Part shown: piece by piece, positions 34,307 through 43,613 of the stretch
Layout: every line of letters begins with the position of its first letter
Numbering within the stretch: position 1 is the stretch's first letter
Assembly (NCBI GenBank): GCA_016841825.1
Contig: JAENYK010000004.1
Span: forward strand, 248,001-312,000
Direction: 5' to 3'
DNA length: 64,000 nt
DNA from: Halothermothrix sp.
GTDB lineage: Bacteria; Bacillota; Halanaerobiia; DY22613
The notes under the pieces: model-generated
What the model saw: the letters and a program-made list of their open reading frames with translations, nothing else
What the model was told of the DNA's origin: nothing
The model's database searches: none
Made by a program: the position numbers and the translations under genes

Positions 34307-35425
34307 TCATCTAGAACCATACCGTTCAAATAAAACATTCAGAATTCTCCCTGTCGCCTTCCCATCACCATAGGGATTAACTGCATTAGCCATCGCAAAG
34401 TATTTTGCTGAATCATCCAATAACTCACCAGTACGTGTATATATCTCTCCTCGATTAACTCCCACAACCTTAACCGTTCCGGCTTCAACAGCTTCAGGGC
34501 GCTCAGTTTCTGTCCTTAATACTAACACAGGTTTCCCAAATGCTGGTGCCTCTTCCTGAATACCTCCAGAATCAGTCAACATCAGATAACTCTTATTTAA
34601 AAGGTTTGCAAAAGGTTTATAGCTTAACGGTTCAATTAAATGAATTCTATCTTTACCACCTAATATTTCGACAGCATACTCTCTAATCTTCGGATTGAGA
34701 TGCATAGGAAAAACCACTTCCACATCATTACGTCTAGCAACAATGTCGTCAACTGCATTAAAAATATTCACCATCGGTTGACCCCAGTTTTCACGTCGAT
34801 GAGCTGTTAGAACAATAATTCTTTTATTCTGAAAATCAATTTTATTTAAAACTGGATCTGCGAACTTATAATCTTCTTCAATTACTTGAAACAATGCATC
34901 TATGACAGTGTTTCCCGTAACAATAATATTTTCTTCAGGTTTACCTTCTTTCAAAAGGTTTTCCTTATTACCTTTGGTTGGAGCAAAATGAATATTGGCC
35001 AATATGCCCGTGAGTCTTCGATTCATCTCTTCAGGATATGGTGAATATATGTTGCCACTTCTAAGGCCTGCTTCAACATGTCCTACTGGTATCTGGTTAT
35101 AGAAAGCGGCTAGAGAAGCTGCAAAAGTAGTAGTAGTATCTCCATGAACCAGAACAATATCTGGTTGAGCTTCTCTTATAATTGTATCAATTCCGGATAT
35201 TACCTTTGTCGTTATTTCACCTAAAGTTTGTCCATGCTTCATAATATTCAAATCATAATCCGGAATGATAGAAAATAGCTCTAGAACAGCATCTAACATT
35301 TCTCTATGCTGTGCAGTAACACAAACTATTGATTGGAAACGATCATCTTGACTAAGTCCATTAACTAATGGTGCCATTTTGATAGCCTCAGGCCTCGTAC
35401 CAAATACTGTCATTACTCTAATCAT
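34307..35425 (-). CDS. wecB: UDP-N-acetylglucosamine 2-epimerase (non-hydrolysing)
   Basis: Converts UDP-GlcNAc to UDP-ManNAc for surface glycans. The 372-residue GT-B fold protein has VFGTRPEAIKMAPLV, VHGDTTTTFAASLAA, HVEAGLRSG, TAHRRENWG and DSGGIQEEAPAFGKPVLVLR. ATG at 35425, 7 nt after GGAGGT; the upstream TTG lies in that site. No ManNAc dehydrogenase (wecC) is in the window. Confidence 0.96.
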   Translation of the reverse strand: MIRVMTVFGTRPEAIKMAPLVNGLSQDDRFQSIVCVTAQHREMLDAVLELFSIIPDYDLNIMKHGQTLGEITTKVISGIDTIIREAQPDIVLVHGDTTTTFAASLAAFYNQIPVGHVEAGLRSGNIYSPYPEEMNRRLTGILANIHFAPTKGNKENLLKEGKPEENIIVTGNTVIDALFQVIEEDYKFADPVLNKIDFQNKRIIVLTAHRRENWGQPMVNIFNAVDDIVARRNDVEVVFPMHLNPKIREYAVEILGGKDRIHLIEPLSYKPFANLLNKSYLMLTDSGGIQEEAPAFGKPVLVLRTETERPEAVEAGTVKVVGVNRGEIYTRTGELLDDSAKYFAMANAVNPYGDGKATGRILNVLFERYGSR

Positions 35426-35570
35426 AACAGGTACCTCCAATCATTATATTCATCCACTATTAGTATACCTATCATACAATTATTCTATCTTTTACAACAA
35501 AAACCTTTTTCATTTGGTTAATTTTCATATTCTTAACCTAAATCATTCTCCCATTATAGAAAAGCCGAAT

Positions 35571-35595
35571 AAAAACAGACCCAATTCAGGTCTGT
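35571..35595 (-). terminator. Terminator overlapping the galE stop
   Basis: ACAGACC/GGTCTGT stem with a 7-nt loop followed by TTTTTATTC on the minus strand. The galE stop codon lies within the hairpin, so termination is very close behind the last codon. Confidence 0.88.
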
Positions 35596-36575
35596 GAATA
35601 TCCATTAGGATTATTTTGATGCCATGTCCAGGCTGATTGAATAATTGTTCGCAGACCGCTGAATTGAGGTCGCCAACCTAACTCAGTAGTAGCTTTTTTT
35701 GAGCTTGCAATCAAAATAGCAGGATCACCAGCACGTCTTACTGATTCTGTCACTTTGAAATCTATACCTGTTACCTTTTTTGCCATATCAATTACTTCTT
35801 TGACAGAATATCCAGTACCATTCCCTAAATTATAGACCTTACTTTGGGAACCTTTGATAAGTGCTTCTAAAGCAAGCATATGTGCTTTAGCTAAATCGGT
35901 TACATGGATATAGTCTCTGACACAGGTTCCATCATCGGTGGGATAGTCAATACCAAAAATATTAAGAGACTCTCGCTGACCTAAAGCCGCTTCTAATACC
36001 AGAGGAATCAGATGCGTTTCAGGATTATGGTCTTCGCCGATTGTGCCTGATAGGTCGGCACCACATGCGTTAAAATATCTAAGAGAAATATATTTTAAGT
36101 TATAGGCTATATCATAATCTTTGAACATCTCTTCAATCATATATTTGGTTCTACCATATACATTTGTAGGTTTAGGTAATAGATCTTCTGTGATAGGAAC
36201 CTCGTTCGGTTCTCCATAAACAGCTGCAGTTGATGAAAACACAATATATTTAATGTTATTATCTAACATTACCTCGAGAAGGTTAATGGTATTCCTTAGA
36301 TTATTTTCGTAATATTTTGCGGGATCTTTCATTGATTCGCCAACTAAACTATCTGCAGCGAAGTGCATAATAGCCTGAACTTTATATTTATTACATATCT
36401 GATTGAGTTTTATTTTGTCACTCAAATCTCCTTTTACAAATGATACATCTGGCACTGACTGCTGATGACCTTTTTGAAGATTATCATAAACTATTGGTGT
36501 GTGCTCACTCAACTCAAATTCTTTTACAACATGACTTCCAATATAACCAGCACCACCTGTAACAAGAACATTCAT
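35586..36575 (-). CDS. galE: UDP-glucose 4-epimerase
   Basis: Interconverts UDP-glucose and UDP-galactose. The 329-residue short-chain dehydrogenase has VTGGAGYIGSHVVKEF, the catalytic Ser/Tyr/Lys in FSSTAAVYGEP and YGRTKYMIEE, and RYFNACGAD. ATG at 36575 with GAGGTG. It follows the PHP phosphatase gene by about 93 bp and closes the unit with an immediate terminator. Confidence 0.96.
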   Translation of the reverse strand: MNVLVTGGAGYIGSHVVKEFELSEHTPIVYDNLQKGHQQSVPDVSFVKGDLSDKIKLNQICNKYKVQAIMHFAADSLVGESMKDPAKYYENNLRNTINLLEVMLDNNIKYIVFSSTAAVYGEPNEVPITEDLLPKPTNVYGRTKYMIEEMFKDYDIAYNLKYISLRYFNACGADLSGTIGEDHNPETHLIPLVLEAALGQRESLNIFGIDYPTDDGTCVRDYIHVTDLAKAHMLALEALIKGSQSKVYNLGNGTGYSVKEVIDMAKKVTGIDFKVTESVRRAGDPAILIASSKKATTELGWRPQFSGLRTIIQSAWTWHQNNPNGYSQT

Positions 36576-36668
36576 GTCGTCACCTCATTTGTAATATACC
36601 TTAATATTTTAATCTATCAATTTATTTTAATTTTAAAGATCATAAATTCCAACTAAACTCTAGATCAT

Positions 36669-37472
36669 TTAATTTGCTCCTACTACTTTTTTGATTATAT
36701 TTAACATATTAGATCTACGTTTCTTAAAACGTATTCTCTTTTCTGGTAATTTACCATGATTGATTAGTGTTTTAGCATTATTATAAAATAATTCCGAAAC
36801 TATAGTGTTATTTGTTATCTCACTAACACTTTTTGAAGCTTCTTTTAAATGAATAGCTCGCTTATTAGGAGAATGTCCATCTGAAGCGACAAAACTAACA
36901 AGACCTTGACTAACTAATTCATGAGACATTTTTTGAATTGTTTTTCCATTTCTGCCAATCAAACTCGAAGCATTAACTTGTAGTAAAACCTTTTGCTCTA
37001 TTAAATCATTTATAATCAATGGATTCTCTAAAACTTGTCCATTTCTTTCTGGATGAGCTATAATTGGTAGGAAACCTCGAATACGAATCTCGTAAAGTAA
37101 ATTAATAAGATTTAATGGCATTGACCCACCGGGAAATTCTACTAGAAGATATTTACTATCTGCTAAAGAAAGTATTTTTCCTTCGTCAATATCCCTAATC
37201 AATTTTGGATGTAAGAACAATTCCATGCCCGAATGAACAATACAACTTAATCCCAAACTATTTATTTTCTCTTGTAATATCCGAATTCTTTGTAAAACCA
37301 CATTACTATCATACTCAATCTCCCCGGGAATATAATGTGGAGTGGCTATAACATCAGTAACCCCTTGAACAACAGCCTGTTCTATCATCAATATTGATTC
37401 TTCCCAGGAACGTGATCCGTCATCTATTTCAGGTAATATGTGACAATGAATATCAATAAATCTACCCCGCAT
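36669..37472 (-). CDS. PHP-family tyrosine-protein phosphatase (CpsB/YwqE type)
   Basis: Removes phosphate from tyrosines of the partner BY-kinase in exopolysaccharide regulation. The 267-residue protein has the metal-binding motifs DIHCHILPEIDDG, ATPHY, AHPER and SDGHS. The ATG at 37472 is chosen because it gives the family's N terminus and has AAGGTG 8 nt upstream; the longer frame adds 19 unlike residues. Its start overlaps the kinase gene by 11 bp, so translation is coupled. Confidence 0.92.
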   Translation of the reverse strand: MRGRFIDIHCHILPEIDDGSRSWEESILMIEQAVVQGVTDVIATPHYIPGEIEYDSNVVLQRIRILQEKINSLGLSCIVHSGMELFLHPKLIRDIDEGKILSLADSKYLLVEFPGGSMPLNLINLLYEIRIRGFLPIIAHPERNGQVLENPLIINDLIEQKVLLQVNASSLIGRNGKTIQKMSHELVSQGLVSFVASDGHSPNKRAIHLKEASKSVSEITNNTIVSELFYNNAKTLINHGKLPEKRIRFKKRRSNMLNIIKKVVGAN

Positions 37473-38157
37473 AGCTATCACCTTGTGATTCATAATAATA
37501 ATAGTACTCTTGATTTTTTTCAATCTCAATACGATTTAAAACAACTCCAAGGATCCTCGCCTTTACTTTAACTAAGAGTTCTTTCGCCTTTTTCAGCATA
37601 TCACGATCAACTATCTTTGCCCCCACAACCAAAATAACACCGTCTGTTATAGTGGTCAAAATTGCAGCATCAGTAACAGAAATAATTGGTGGTGTATCCA
37701 GAATTATCAAATCATATTTAACTAATACACTTTGTAAAAGTTTCGACATCCTTTGAGACCCTAATAATTCTGCAGGGTTTGGAGGAATTGGCCCACTCGT
37801 AAGGATATCAAAATTATTAACAATTGTATTTTGAATAAATTTATCTACATCAATAGAATAATCAACTAACGCATTTGTGAGTCCTTCCATGTTAGATAAG
37901 TTAAACATTTTATGCTGAACAGGTTTTCGTAAATCGCAGTCAATCAATAAAACTTTTTTTCCTAATTGAGCCATCGATATCGCTGTATTAGTTGCGGTAG
38001 TTGATTTCCCTTCCCCCGGACCTGTACTAGTAAATAAAATCGTTTTCAAAGGTTCATCTGGACTCATGAACTCTAAATTTGTTCTGAGAGTTCGATAGGC
38101 TTCACTAATAGGTGATTTGGTACCTAAATTTGTTATCAAACCCGATTCTCGATTCAT
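37462..38157 (-). CDS. BY-type tyrosine kinase (CpsD/CapB/YwqD type)
   Basis: Cytoplasmic autokinase that cycles phosphorylation to control polysaccharide polymerisation. The 231-residue protein has Walker A GPGEGKSTTATN, Walker A' KKVLLIDCDLRKP, Walker B LIILDTPP and a C-terminal tyrosine cluster (EYYYYYESQGDSYAG). The membrane activator is the separate gene upstream, as is usual in Firmicutes. ATG at 38157 with GGAGG. Confidence 0.94.
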   Translation of the reverse strand: MNRESGLITNLGTKSPISEAYRTLRTNLEFMSPDEPLKTILFTSTGPGEGKSTTATNTAISMAQLGKKVLLIDCDLRKPVQHKMFNLSNMEGLTNALVDYSIDVDKFIQNTIVNNFDILTSGPIPPNPAELLGSQRMSKLLQSVLVKYDLIILDTPPIISVTDAAILTTITDGVILVVGAKIVDRDMLKKAKELLVKVKARILGVVLNRIEIEKNQEYYYYYESQGDSYAG

Positions 38158-38196
38158 ATTAAATCCTCCAATCTATCTTAATCCTCCACTAAAGTT

Positions 38197-39636
38197 CTAT
38201 TTATTTTTCTTTATCTTATTCATATCCGGAATCGAGCCAATTACCGGTATATTAAGTAATTTCTCGACCTCTGAGGCTGTTTTAATAGTTCTATCTAAAT
38301 ATGCAAGAAGAAAAGCTAAACCAATACCCACAATAATTCCCATAATTCCTGCTAAAATTACAGTAGTCTTTTTGTTAGGCTTTATTGGTTTTATAGGAGT
38401 ATAAGCATTATCGACGAGAAAAACTTCCGACGTCTCCATCGCTTCAGAAATCTTTATCTCCTCTAATCTAGTCATTAAAAGTGTATAAATCTCTTCTGTT
38501 ACTTTTGCATCTCGTTCAAGCCTGAGAAGGTCTAATTCCTTTTTCGGTAATCTATCTAGCTCTTTCTCATATTGACTTATTAACCGATTATAACCTTCTA
38601 TTTTGGCCATATTCGCCTGGTAACTAACTTCCAGATTTAATAGCTGTTGAACTAATGTTTGATAAATTGGATTTATACTCGTTGTTTCAGAGGTTAGTTC
38701 TCTTTCCACTTCTTTCTGCAAAGAATTCATCAATGTTTCCCGTTTTGTACGTATTTCGATAACTTCTGGATGATTTGATGTATATTTCGATTCAGCTGCC
38801 ACTAAAGCTACCTCTAGATCAGTTAATTGTCCTTTATATTGTTTTATCAGTGGATTATTACTAACCACTCTGTTTGCAACAATAGTCTCTGGTTGTTCAA
38901 TAAGTCTATCATTAAGCTCGTCCATACTCTTATTTAGAGATTCTACTTCTATTTCAAGCATTGATCTTGAACTTTCAAGTTTTACCAAAGTTTCTAAACT
39001 ATTCACTGCTTCTTCTTTTGGAGAAACAATCTGATTAGATTCTTTATATTCCAACAATCTTTCTTCAGCATCTTGAAGTTCTTTTTCAATTGATACTTTT
39101 TGAGCTTCAACAAATTTTATCGCATTGCTCAAAGAACTTTTATTCATTTGCACATTTAATTCTTGAAACTCTTCAACAAGAGTATTAAGTATTTGTTGTG
39201 CCTTTAATGGTTCAGTATGTTCTATCGTAATTTCAATTAAATCAGTGCTGCCAACTGATTGCACTGACAACATTTTACCCAGTGTAGTTGGTTCAATTAC
39301 TTCATTATTTTTATCTCGAAGATCCAATCTCTGAATTACTTCGTGCAGCAAATTTCTCGATTTTAGAATCTTATTATAGGTATCTACTTTACTACTTCCC
39401 ATTGAAAATGCATCACCGGTAAATAAACTCTGCATCCGTTCATTATCCTGAACTAAAATCGTAGTGGTCGTCTGATAGATCGGGGTAACCGACTGAACAT
39501 ATAGATAAGCACACACTATCGCTATAAAAAATATCCCTATAATTAGTAATTTTCTCTTCCATAAAATCTTGATTAAATCTTGTAACTCGATCTCCATCTC
39601 TGTGTCTGAGTATGCTATGTTATTCCATTCATTCAT
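38197..39636 (-). CDS. Wzz/GumC-type polysaccharide co-polymerase
   Basis: A 479-residue inner-membrane protein with helices near residues 32-52 and 425-446, a long coiled-coil periplasmic part at about 150-400 including a GNVR-type section (LPKKELDLLRLERDAKVTEEI) and the proline motif PIKPIKPNKK. It activates the adjacent BY-kinase and shapes the polymer. ATG at 39636 behind AGGGGGT. It lies 12 bp downstream of the Wza-like gene. Confidence 0.93.
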   Translation of the reverse strand: MNEWNNIAYSDTEMEIELQDLIKILWKRKLLIIGIFFIAIVCAYLYVQSVTPIYQTTTTILVQDNERMQSLFTGDAFSMGSSKVDTYNKILKSRNLLHEVIQRLDLRDKNNEVIEPTTLGKMLSVQSVGSTDLIEITIEHTEPLKAQQILNTLVEEFQELNVQMNKSSLSNAIKFVEAQKVSIEKELQDAEERLLEYKESNQIVSPKEEAVNSLETLVKLESSRSMLEIEVESLNKSMDELNDRLIEQPETIVANRVVSNNPLIKQYKGQLTDLEVALVAAESKYTSNHPEVIEIRTKRETLMNSLQKEVERELTSETTSINPIYQTLVQQLLNLEVSYQANMAKIEGYNRLISQYEKELDRLPKKELDLLRLERDAKVTEEIYTLLMTRLEEIKISEAMETSEVFLVDNAYTPIKPIKPNKKTTVILAGIMGIIVGIGLAFLLAYLDRTIKTASEVEKLLNIPVIGSIPDMNKIKKNK

Positions 39637-39648
39637 TAGAAGTACCCC

Positions 39649-40530
39649 CTACCAATTTACAATCAAATCATGAATAATCTTAATCCCAGCTGCATAAGTG
39701 AATATCTTCTCCCAGTTGATATTCTTAACCTCTTCTATCTGAATAATATCGCCATCTTGCAAATACAAAAGTGAACCAGTATTATCATTTTCCAGATAAT
39801 CTTCAAGGTTTATAATCTCCGCCTCGTGAATTTCTGCTTTATGACTTATTTTCACCTTTGTTAAATTGGCTCTGTCAGTCGGTCCTCCTGCCATTGCTAA
39901 AATATCAGCAGGAGTTGTATTCTTATCTAATGGATAATTACCAGGATTTCTAACTTCCCCCAAGATATAAACCTCACGTTTTACATAGGGGATATAAATA
40001 ACATCTCCATTATTTAAGACATAATTTTGGTGACCACCCTGATTTAAAAGTCTGTCTACATTTACCTGAAGATTGGATTCTTCCCGGGTTAATGTTGCTT
40101 CTTCTAAGAGAGCAGCATCTTCGTTAAGACCAGCCATTGCCAGAACTTCTAACAATCTAGTTCCAGGTTTTATTTGAAATATTCCCTGATTTTGCACTGA
40201 CCCAATAACGCTAACCGTTATCTTCTTAAACTCCCTAACCATTACTGTTACTGTTGGATTCTTAATATATTTCTCCAGGCGTTGGCTGATCTCATTCTGC
40301 AACTCTATAGGTGTCAGTCCTTCAGCTTTTACTTCATTAATTAACGGAAACGAAATATATCCATCATCTCTAATGGTTATTATTTTTGTTAAATCGGGAT
40401 TATTCCACACTGCGATCTCAATAACATCATCTGTACCCAAGACATATCTCGATTCATCTGCAAAAACCGTACAAGAAAAAATTATAATAAACAGCAATAT
40501 TAATAATATATTCTTTCTAAATTTTAACAT
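39649..40530 (-). CDS. Wza-like polysaccharide export protein
   Basis: A 293-residue exported protein with an N-terminal signal (either lipidated at Cys near IFSC or cleaved at VFA-DE), a poly_export domain at about residues 25-105 (YVLGTDDVIEIAVWNNPDLT) and two SLBB-like domains (VIGSVQNQGIFQIKPGTRL and ILGEVRNPGNYPL). It lacks a long C-terminal pore helix of E. coli Wza. ATG at 40530 with GGAGTG. First gene of the wza-wzc-kinase-phosphatase-galE unit behind a SigH-type promoter. Confidence 0.92.
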   Translation of the reverse strand: MLKFRKNILLILLFIIIFSCTVFADESRYVLGTDDVIEIAVWNNPDLTKIITIRDDGYISFPLINEVKAEGLTPIELQNEISQRLEKYIKNPTVTVMVREFKKITVSVIGSVQNQGIFQIKPGTRLLEVLAMAGLNEDAALLEEATLTREESNLQVNVDRLLNQGGHQNYVLNNGDVIYIPYVKREVYILGEVRNPGNYPLDKNTTPADILAMAGGPTDRANLTKVKISHKAEIHEAEIINLEDYLENDNTGSLLYLQDGDIIQIEEVKNINWEKIFTYAAGIKIIHDLIVNW

Positions 40531-40583
40531 GCACTTCACTCCGTTCAACAATTTTATCTTTACTAATTCAGATATATTCTTTA

Positions 40584-40612
40584 TAATTCGCTAAAGAGAG
40601 CAAATGTCCTTC
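40584..40612 (-). promoter_or_regulatory. SigH-type promoter of the capsule operon
   Basis: GAAGGACAT, 11 nt, AGCGAATTA on the minus strand, about 50 nt before the Wza-like start. One base differs from RnAGGAwww (C for w). Confidence 0.65.
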
Positions 40613-40698
40613 CTGGGATTTCAGATTAATTGTCATTATCCGCTAAAAATAGACCTATCCAACATGGGTTAATTTTTCGTAAAAAGTTAAATATAATA

Positions 40699-42030
40699 TT
40701 AATATTTTAAATTAATTCCCATTTGCATAGTAGGGTGTAAGATATCAATGTTAAATTCCAGATTATAACAATCAAATGCTCTCGTTATTGAGGCCTCGAT
40801 TTCGCTAAATTTTCTATTACGGAGATTATACTTAGCCAATACATCCAGATCCCATCCTTCATCTAAAGTATTTCTGCTTGAATAGGATATTCCCCCGTTA
40901 ACATACTCCTCAAGACTCCACTCGGTCAGATTAGTCGGTAAACTCCCCCAAATATCTCTCCTACCATACTCCACGTTCAAATCTAAAGAAGGCATTATAT
41001 TAGCTTGCATCCAGATAGCCGATTTTAAATTGTAAGCATCACTATAATCTTCAACCCAGACATATCCTGGCTCTAGCTTCCAACCCAAATCAACCCTTTC
41101 TCCAAAATTATACTGGTCTTTAAGAACAAGTGTTGTATATACCTTATTATGATATATTTGCCTATCTTTTTCCAACGCCACTCCTGATGTTACCATTAAG
41201 TTAATTCCCTCCAAATTATACATCGGAGTACTTAGCTGCACGTCAGGAATGAATTTTGAGAATAATTCTTTTTCAAAAGTTAGCTTTGTGGACCAACCAT
41301 TATTGAGATAATCTATTACTAGATTAGTTTTTTCAGTTTCATCTTCTTGTTTTTCCCATCCCACCTTTCCTCCAAGGGAGCCTCCCTTATTTTCCCATCT
41401 CAATTCTATTTCACTATCCCATCCCTGGTCAAATATTAATTCACTAGAAAGGTTTAAATTTTTAGCTAACAGATAATCCAAATTTAAAGCTAATTGATAT
41501 TTACCCGAAGTGGTTGCAAAAACAGTGGTTGTAGTATCTAATTTATTAAAAAAGGTCCTGGCCATAGTGTATCGGACTCCAATACCATCCTCCAATGAAA
41601 TGAATAATTCAGGTAACCACTCTGGAAAATCATAATGTCCATCATGGTATTCTAATGTTAAGTCAAAGGGCATTGGCACAATAATGCTACCTATTTTTAT
41701 TCTGGCTCCAGAAAATATTATCTTCTCTTTTTCATAAATCGTAACCCGTTTGGCTAATATTTGATAATGCGGAGGTGATTTCTTACAGGCAGTGAAAGAC
41801 ACTTGGTTAAGACTATATAGTTCATTCAATATATCTATAGAAAGAGTATCACCAGTAAGATGTTTACCATAATACCATAGATCAAATTCTTGAGAAGCTT
41901 CGAGATACCCGTTCCCCCATTCAAGATATTTAGCTTCCAGAATAATCTCCCCATCTTCGGCAACCGCAGGTACAGAAAAAAATAATAACATCAAGACGCT
42001 TAGTATCAACAGACAAGATCTATGTCTCAT
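40699..42030 (-). CDS. LptD/OstA-like outer-membrane protein
   Basis: A 443-residue exported protein: signal peptide 1-24 (AVAE), an N-terminal beta region of OstA type (about 28-130) with the LptD-like pattern of Cys, double Pro, an AxxVTIYE segment and ARIKIGSIIVPMPF, and a barrel-like C-terminal two thirds ending MGINLKY. LptD inserts LPS into the outer membrane. It is much shorter than proteobacterial LptD (about 780 residues) and has one Cys rather than two disulfides, so it may be a minimal LptD or a related barrel. Confidence 0.6.
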   Translation of the reverse strand: MRHRSCLLILSVLMLLFFSVPAVAEDGEIILEAKYLEWGNGYLEASQEFDLWYYGKHLTGDTLSIDILNELYSLNQVSFTACKKSPPHYQILAKRVTIYEKEKIIFSGARIKIGSIIVPMPFDLTLEYHDGHYDFPEWLPELFISLEDGIGVRYTMARTFFNKLDTTTTVFATTSGKYQLALNLDYLLAKNLNLSSELIFDQGWDSEIELRWENKGGSLGGKVGWEKQEDETEKTNLVIDYLNNGWSTKLTFEKELFSKFIPDVQLSTPMYNLEGINLMVTSGVALEKDRQIYHNKVYTTLVLKDQYNFGERVDLGWKLEPGYVWVEDYSDAYNLKSAIWMQANIMPSLDLNVEYGRRDIWGSLPTNLTEWSLEEYVNGGISYSSRNTLDEGWDLDVLAKYNLRNRKFSEIEASITRAFDCYNLEFNIDILHPTMQMGINLKY

Positions 42031-42066
42031 ATTTGTAATCTCCTTAACTATAAAAGTATTTAATTA

Positions 42067-42093
42067 ATTCGCGATAAATTACAGATTACCTCC
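42067..42093 (-). promoter_or_regulatory. Weak SigH-like promoter of the LptD-like gene
   Basis: GGAGGTAAT, 11 nt, CGCGAATTA on the minus strand. It deviates by T for A in the -35 box and C for R in the -10 box. Confidence 0.35.
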
Positions 42094-42162
42094 ATGTAAT
42101 TGATACCATAACCAACACCATATATCCACTATCATCCTGAAAAAACATATTTTATTCGTAAA

Positions 42163-42192
42163 AAAGCTGAGATGATTCACCATCTCAGCTTT
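42163..42192 (-). terminator. Terminator after barrel gene 42197
   Basis: Perfect 12-bp stem (AAAGCTGAGATG) with a 6-nt loop ending in TTTTTT on the minus strand, directly after the stop. Confidence 0.9.
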
Positions 42193-42196
42193 ATCT

Positions 42197-43468
42197 TTAA
42201 AACTTAACTTCCAACTTGGCTTCCGCAGTAGTCTCATCCTCCGGATCATACTCTTCAGGCAAGATCCATTTATACTGAAAACTTAAGACCGAAGACTCTG
42301 CGATATTAAAATTCAATCCTAAATCTATCATAGTCTCCAAAATATCTTCAGATACTTGCTGATCCTGGGTGGTACTATATACCGCTTTCAAAGTAGCCTG
42401 ATCAACCAAGCCCAACTCTAAACCAGCCGAAGTAGTAATTTGAGATTTCTGATTCTCCAACTGATAGGTTGCATTCATCGCTTTTCCATTATCACCTAGC
42501 TTTAGTCCAAACACAGCTTTATTAATCTGCTCATCATTACCTTTAACTGATACATAGTCAGCAAAAAGTGAAGAAGAATTAGTAGGCCGCACTGCTAACC
42601 CTAATTGTTTAATAATTATATCATCAAGATCATTTATTTCAGGTCTTACCTCATTCTGAGCGGCATCGGCCAACCAAACAGGCACTGACTCAGGATCTAT
42701 AGTAGGCACTTCACTGGAGATTATTCCATACCCTGCATTAAAACTGGCAAAAGAGAATGGATTGTAAGCTAACTGAAACGTCTTGTGGGCTTTACTACTG
42801 GAATCTTCTCCCTCTAAAGTCCTTTTGTAATCAGCATTTAAAAGCATCCCGGGTAACAAATTTAATTCAATTCCGGCATTTTGAGTAACAAATTGGGATT
42901 TGTCAGTGAGCAATAGACTATCTGATAAGTCAAGTTTCTCTGCTGTATCAAACCCATAAAATACTTTCAAACCTTCCAATAGTTTACTCTGCGCTTCTAT
43001 AGTATAGTTGGCCGGATGTTGATTATCTTGTTCACTGTCACCCATAGACTGAAGTCCAAAAACTCCCTGAGTATCGGTATCCTGTATCTCATATAATACC
43101 AATTCCATCAATTCCGAAGGTAAAAGATCATACTGCCCAACGATTTTCCCCTTCTCCGTATCCATCAATGAATCCAAATTACCCGATAAATATGAGTTAA
43201 ATAGATCATAGTCCAAATTCATCAGGTCTGAAACCTTCATATCTGGCTGTAAAGCATATAAATAACTTTGTAGCGTATCAACGGCCTGTGAACTAGCATC
43301 ATTGGATATCTCATCTACTGCTTCAACATCAGCTTCAGTAACCTGAGCATAATCTTCAGATACTCCAAAGACACCAAAATCAGCCTGGAGGTGTGGCGAG
43401 ACAGAAATAAGCATAAAAGTCATTAGAATCATTATCCAGGTAAACACAGTCTGCCTCTTTCGTCTCAT
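42197..43468 (-). CDS. Probable outer-membrane beta-barrel protein
   Basis: A 423-residue exported protein: N-terminal signal (MRRKRQTVFTWIMILMTFML, cleavage about residue 29), an acidic helical section to about 120, then amphipathic strands ending AEAKLEVKF with the C-terminal Phe typical of barrel proteins. No SLH domain or named family seen. ATG at 43468 with GGAGGG; it lies 3' of ompM and has its own SigH-type promoter and terminator. Confidence 0.68.
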   Translation of the reverse strand: MRRKRQTVFTWIMILMTFMLISVSPHLQADFGVFGVSEDYAQVTEADVEAVDEISNDASSQAVDTLQSYLYALQPDMKVSDLMNLDYDLFNSYLSGNLDSLMDTEKGKIVGQYDLLPSELMELVLYEIQDTDTQGVFGLQSMGDSEQDNQHPANYTIEAQSKLLEGLKVFYGFDTAEKLDLSDSLLLTDKSQFVTQNAGIELNLLPGMLLNADYKRTLEGEDSSSKAHKTFQLAYNPFSFASFNAGYGIISSEVPTIDPESVPVWLADAAQNEVRPEINDLDDIIIKQLGLAVRPTNSSSLFADYVSVKGNDEQINKAVFGLKLGDNGKAMNATYQLENQKSQITTSAGLELGLVDQATLKAVYSTTQDQQVSEDILETMIDLGLNFNIAESSVLSFQYKWILPEEYDPEDETTAEAKLEVKF

Positions 43469-43518
43469 CAACACTCCCTCCTTTCAGTGGATTACTATAA
43501 GTATATTGTCTCTATATA

Positions 43519-43548
43519 TAATTCTATGTCAGTATATAAAAATCCTTC
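43519..43548 (-). promoter_or_regulatory. SigH-type promoter of barrel gene 42197
   Basis: GAAGGATTT, 12 nt, ATAGAATTA on the minus strand, about 50 nt before the ATG at 43468. Full match to RnAGGAwww/RnnGAATww. Confidence 0.72.
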
Positions 43549-43571
43549 TCGAAAGATTTACCTATTATGTA

Positions 43572-43601
43572 AAAAACCTCCGGGTAATCCCGGAGGTTTT
43601 T
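43572..43601 (-). terminator. Terminator after ompM
   Basis: Perfect 13-bp stem (AAAAACCTCCGGG) with a 4-nt loop and a T run, 12 nt after the ompM stop; the strongest hairpin in the window, as expected for an abundant mRNA. Confidence 0.95.
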
Positions 43602-43613
43602 GGATAGCTTAGA

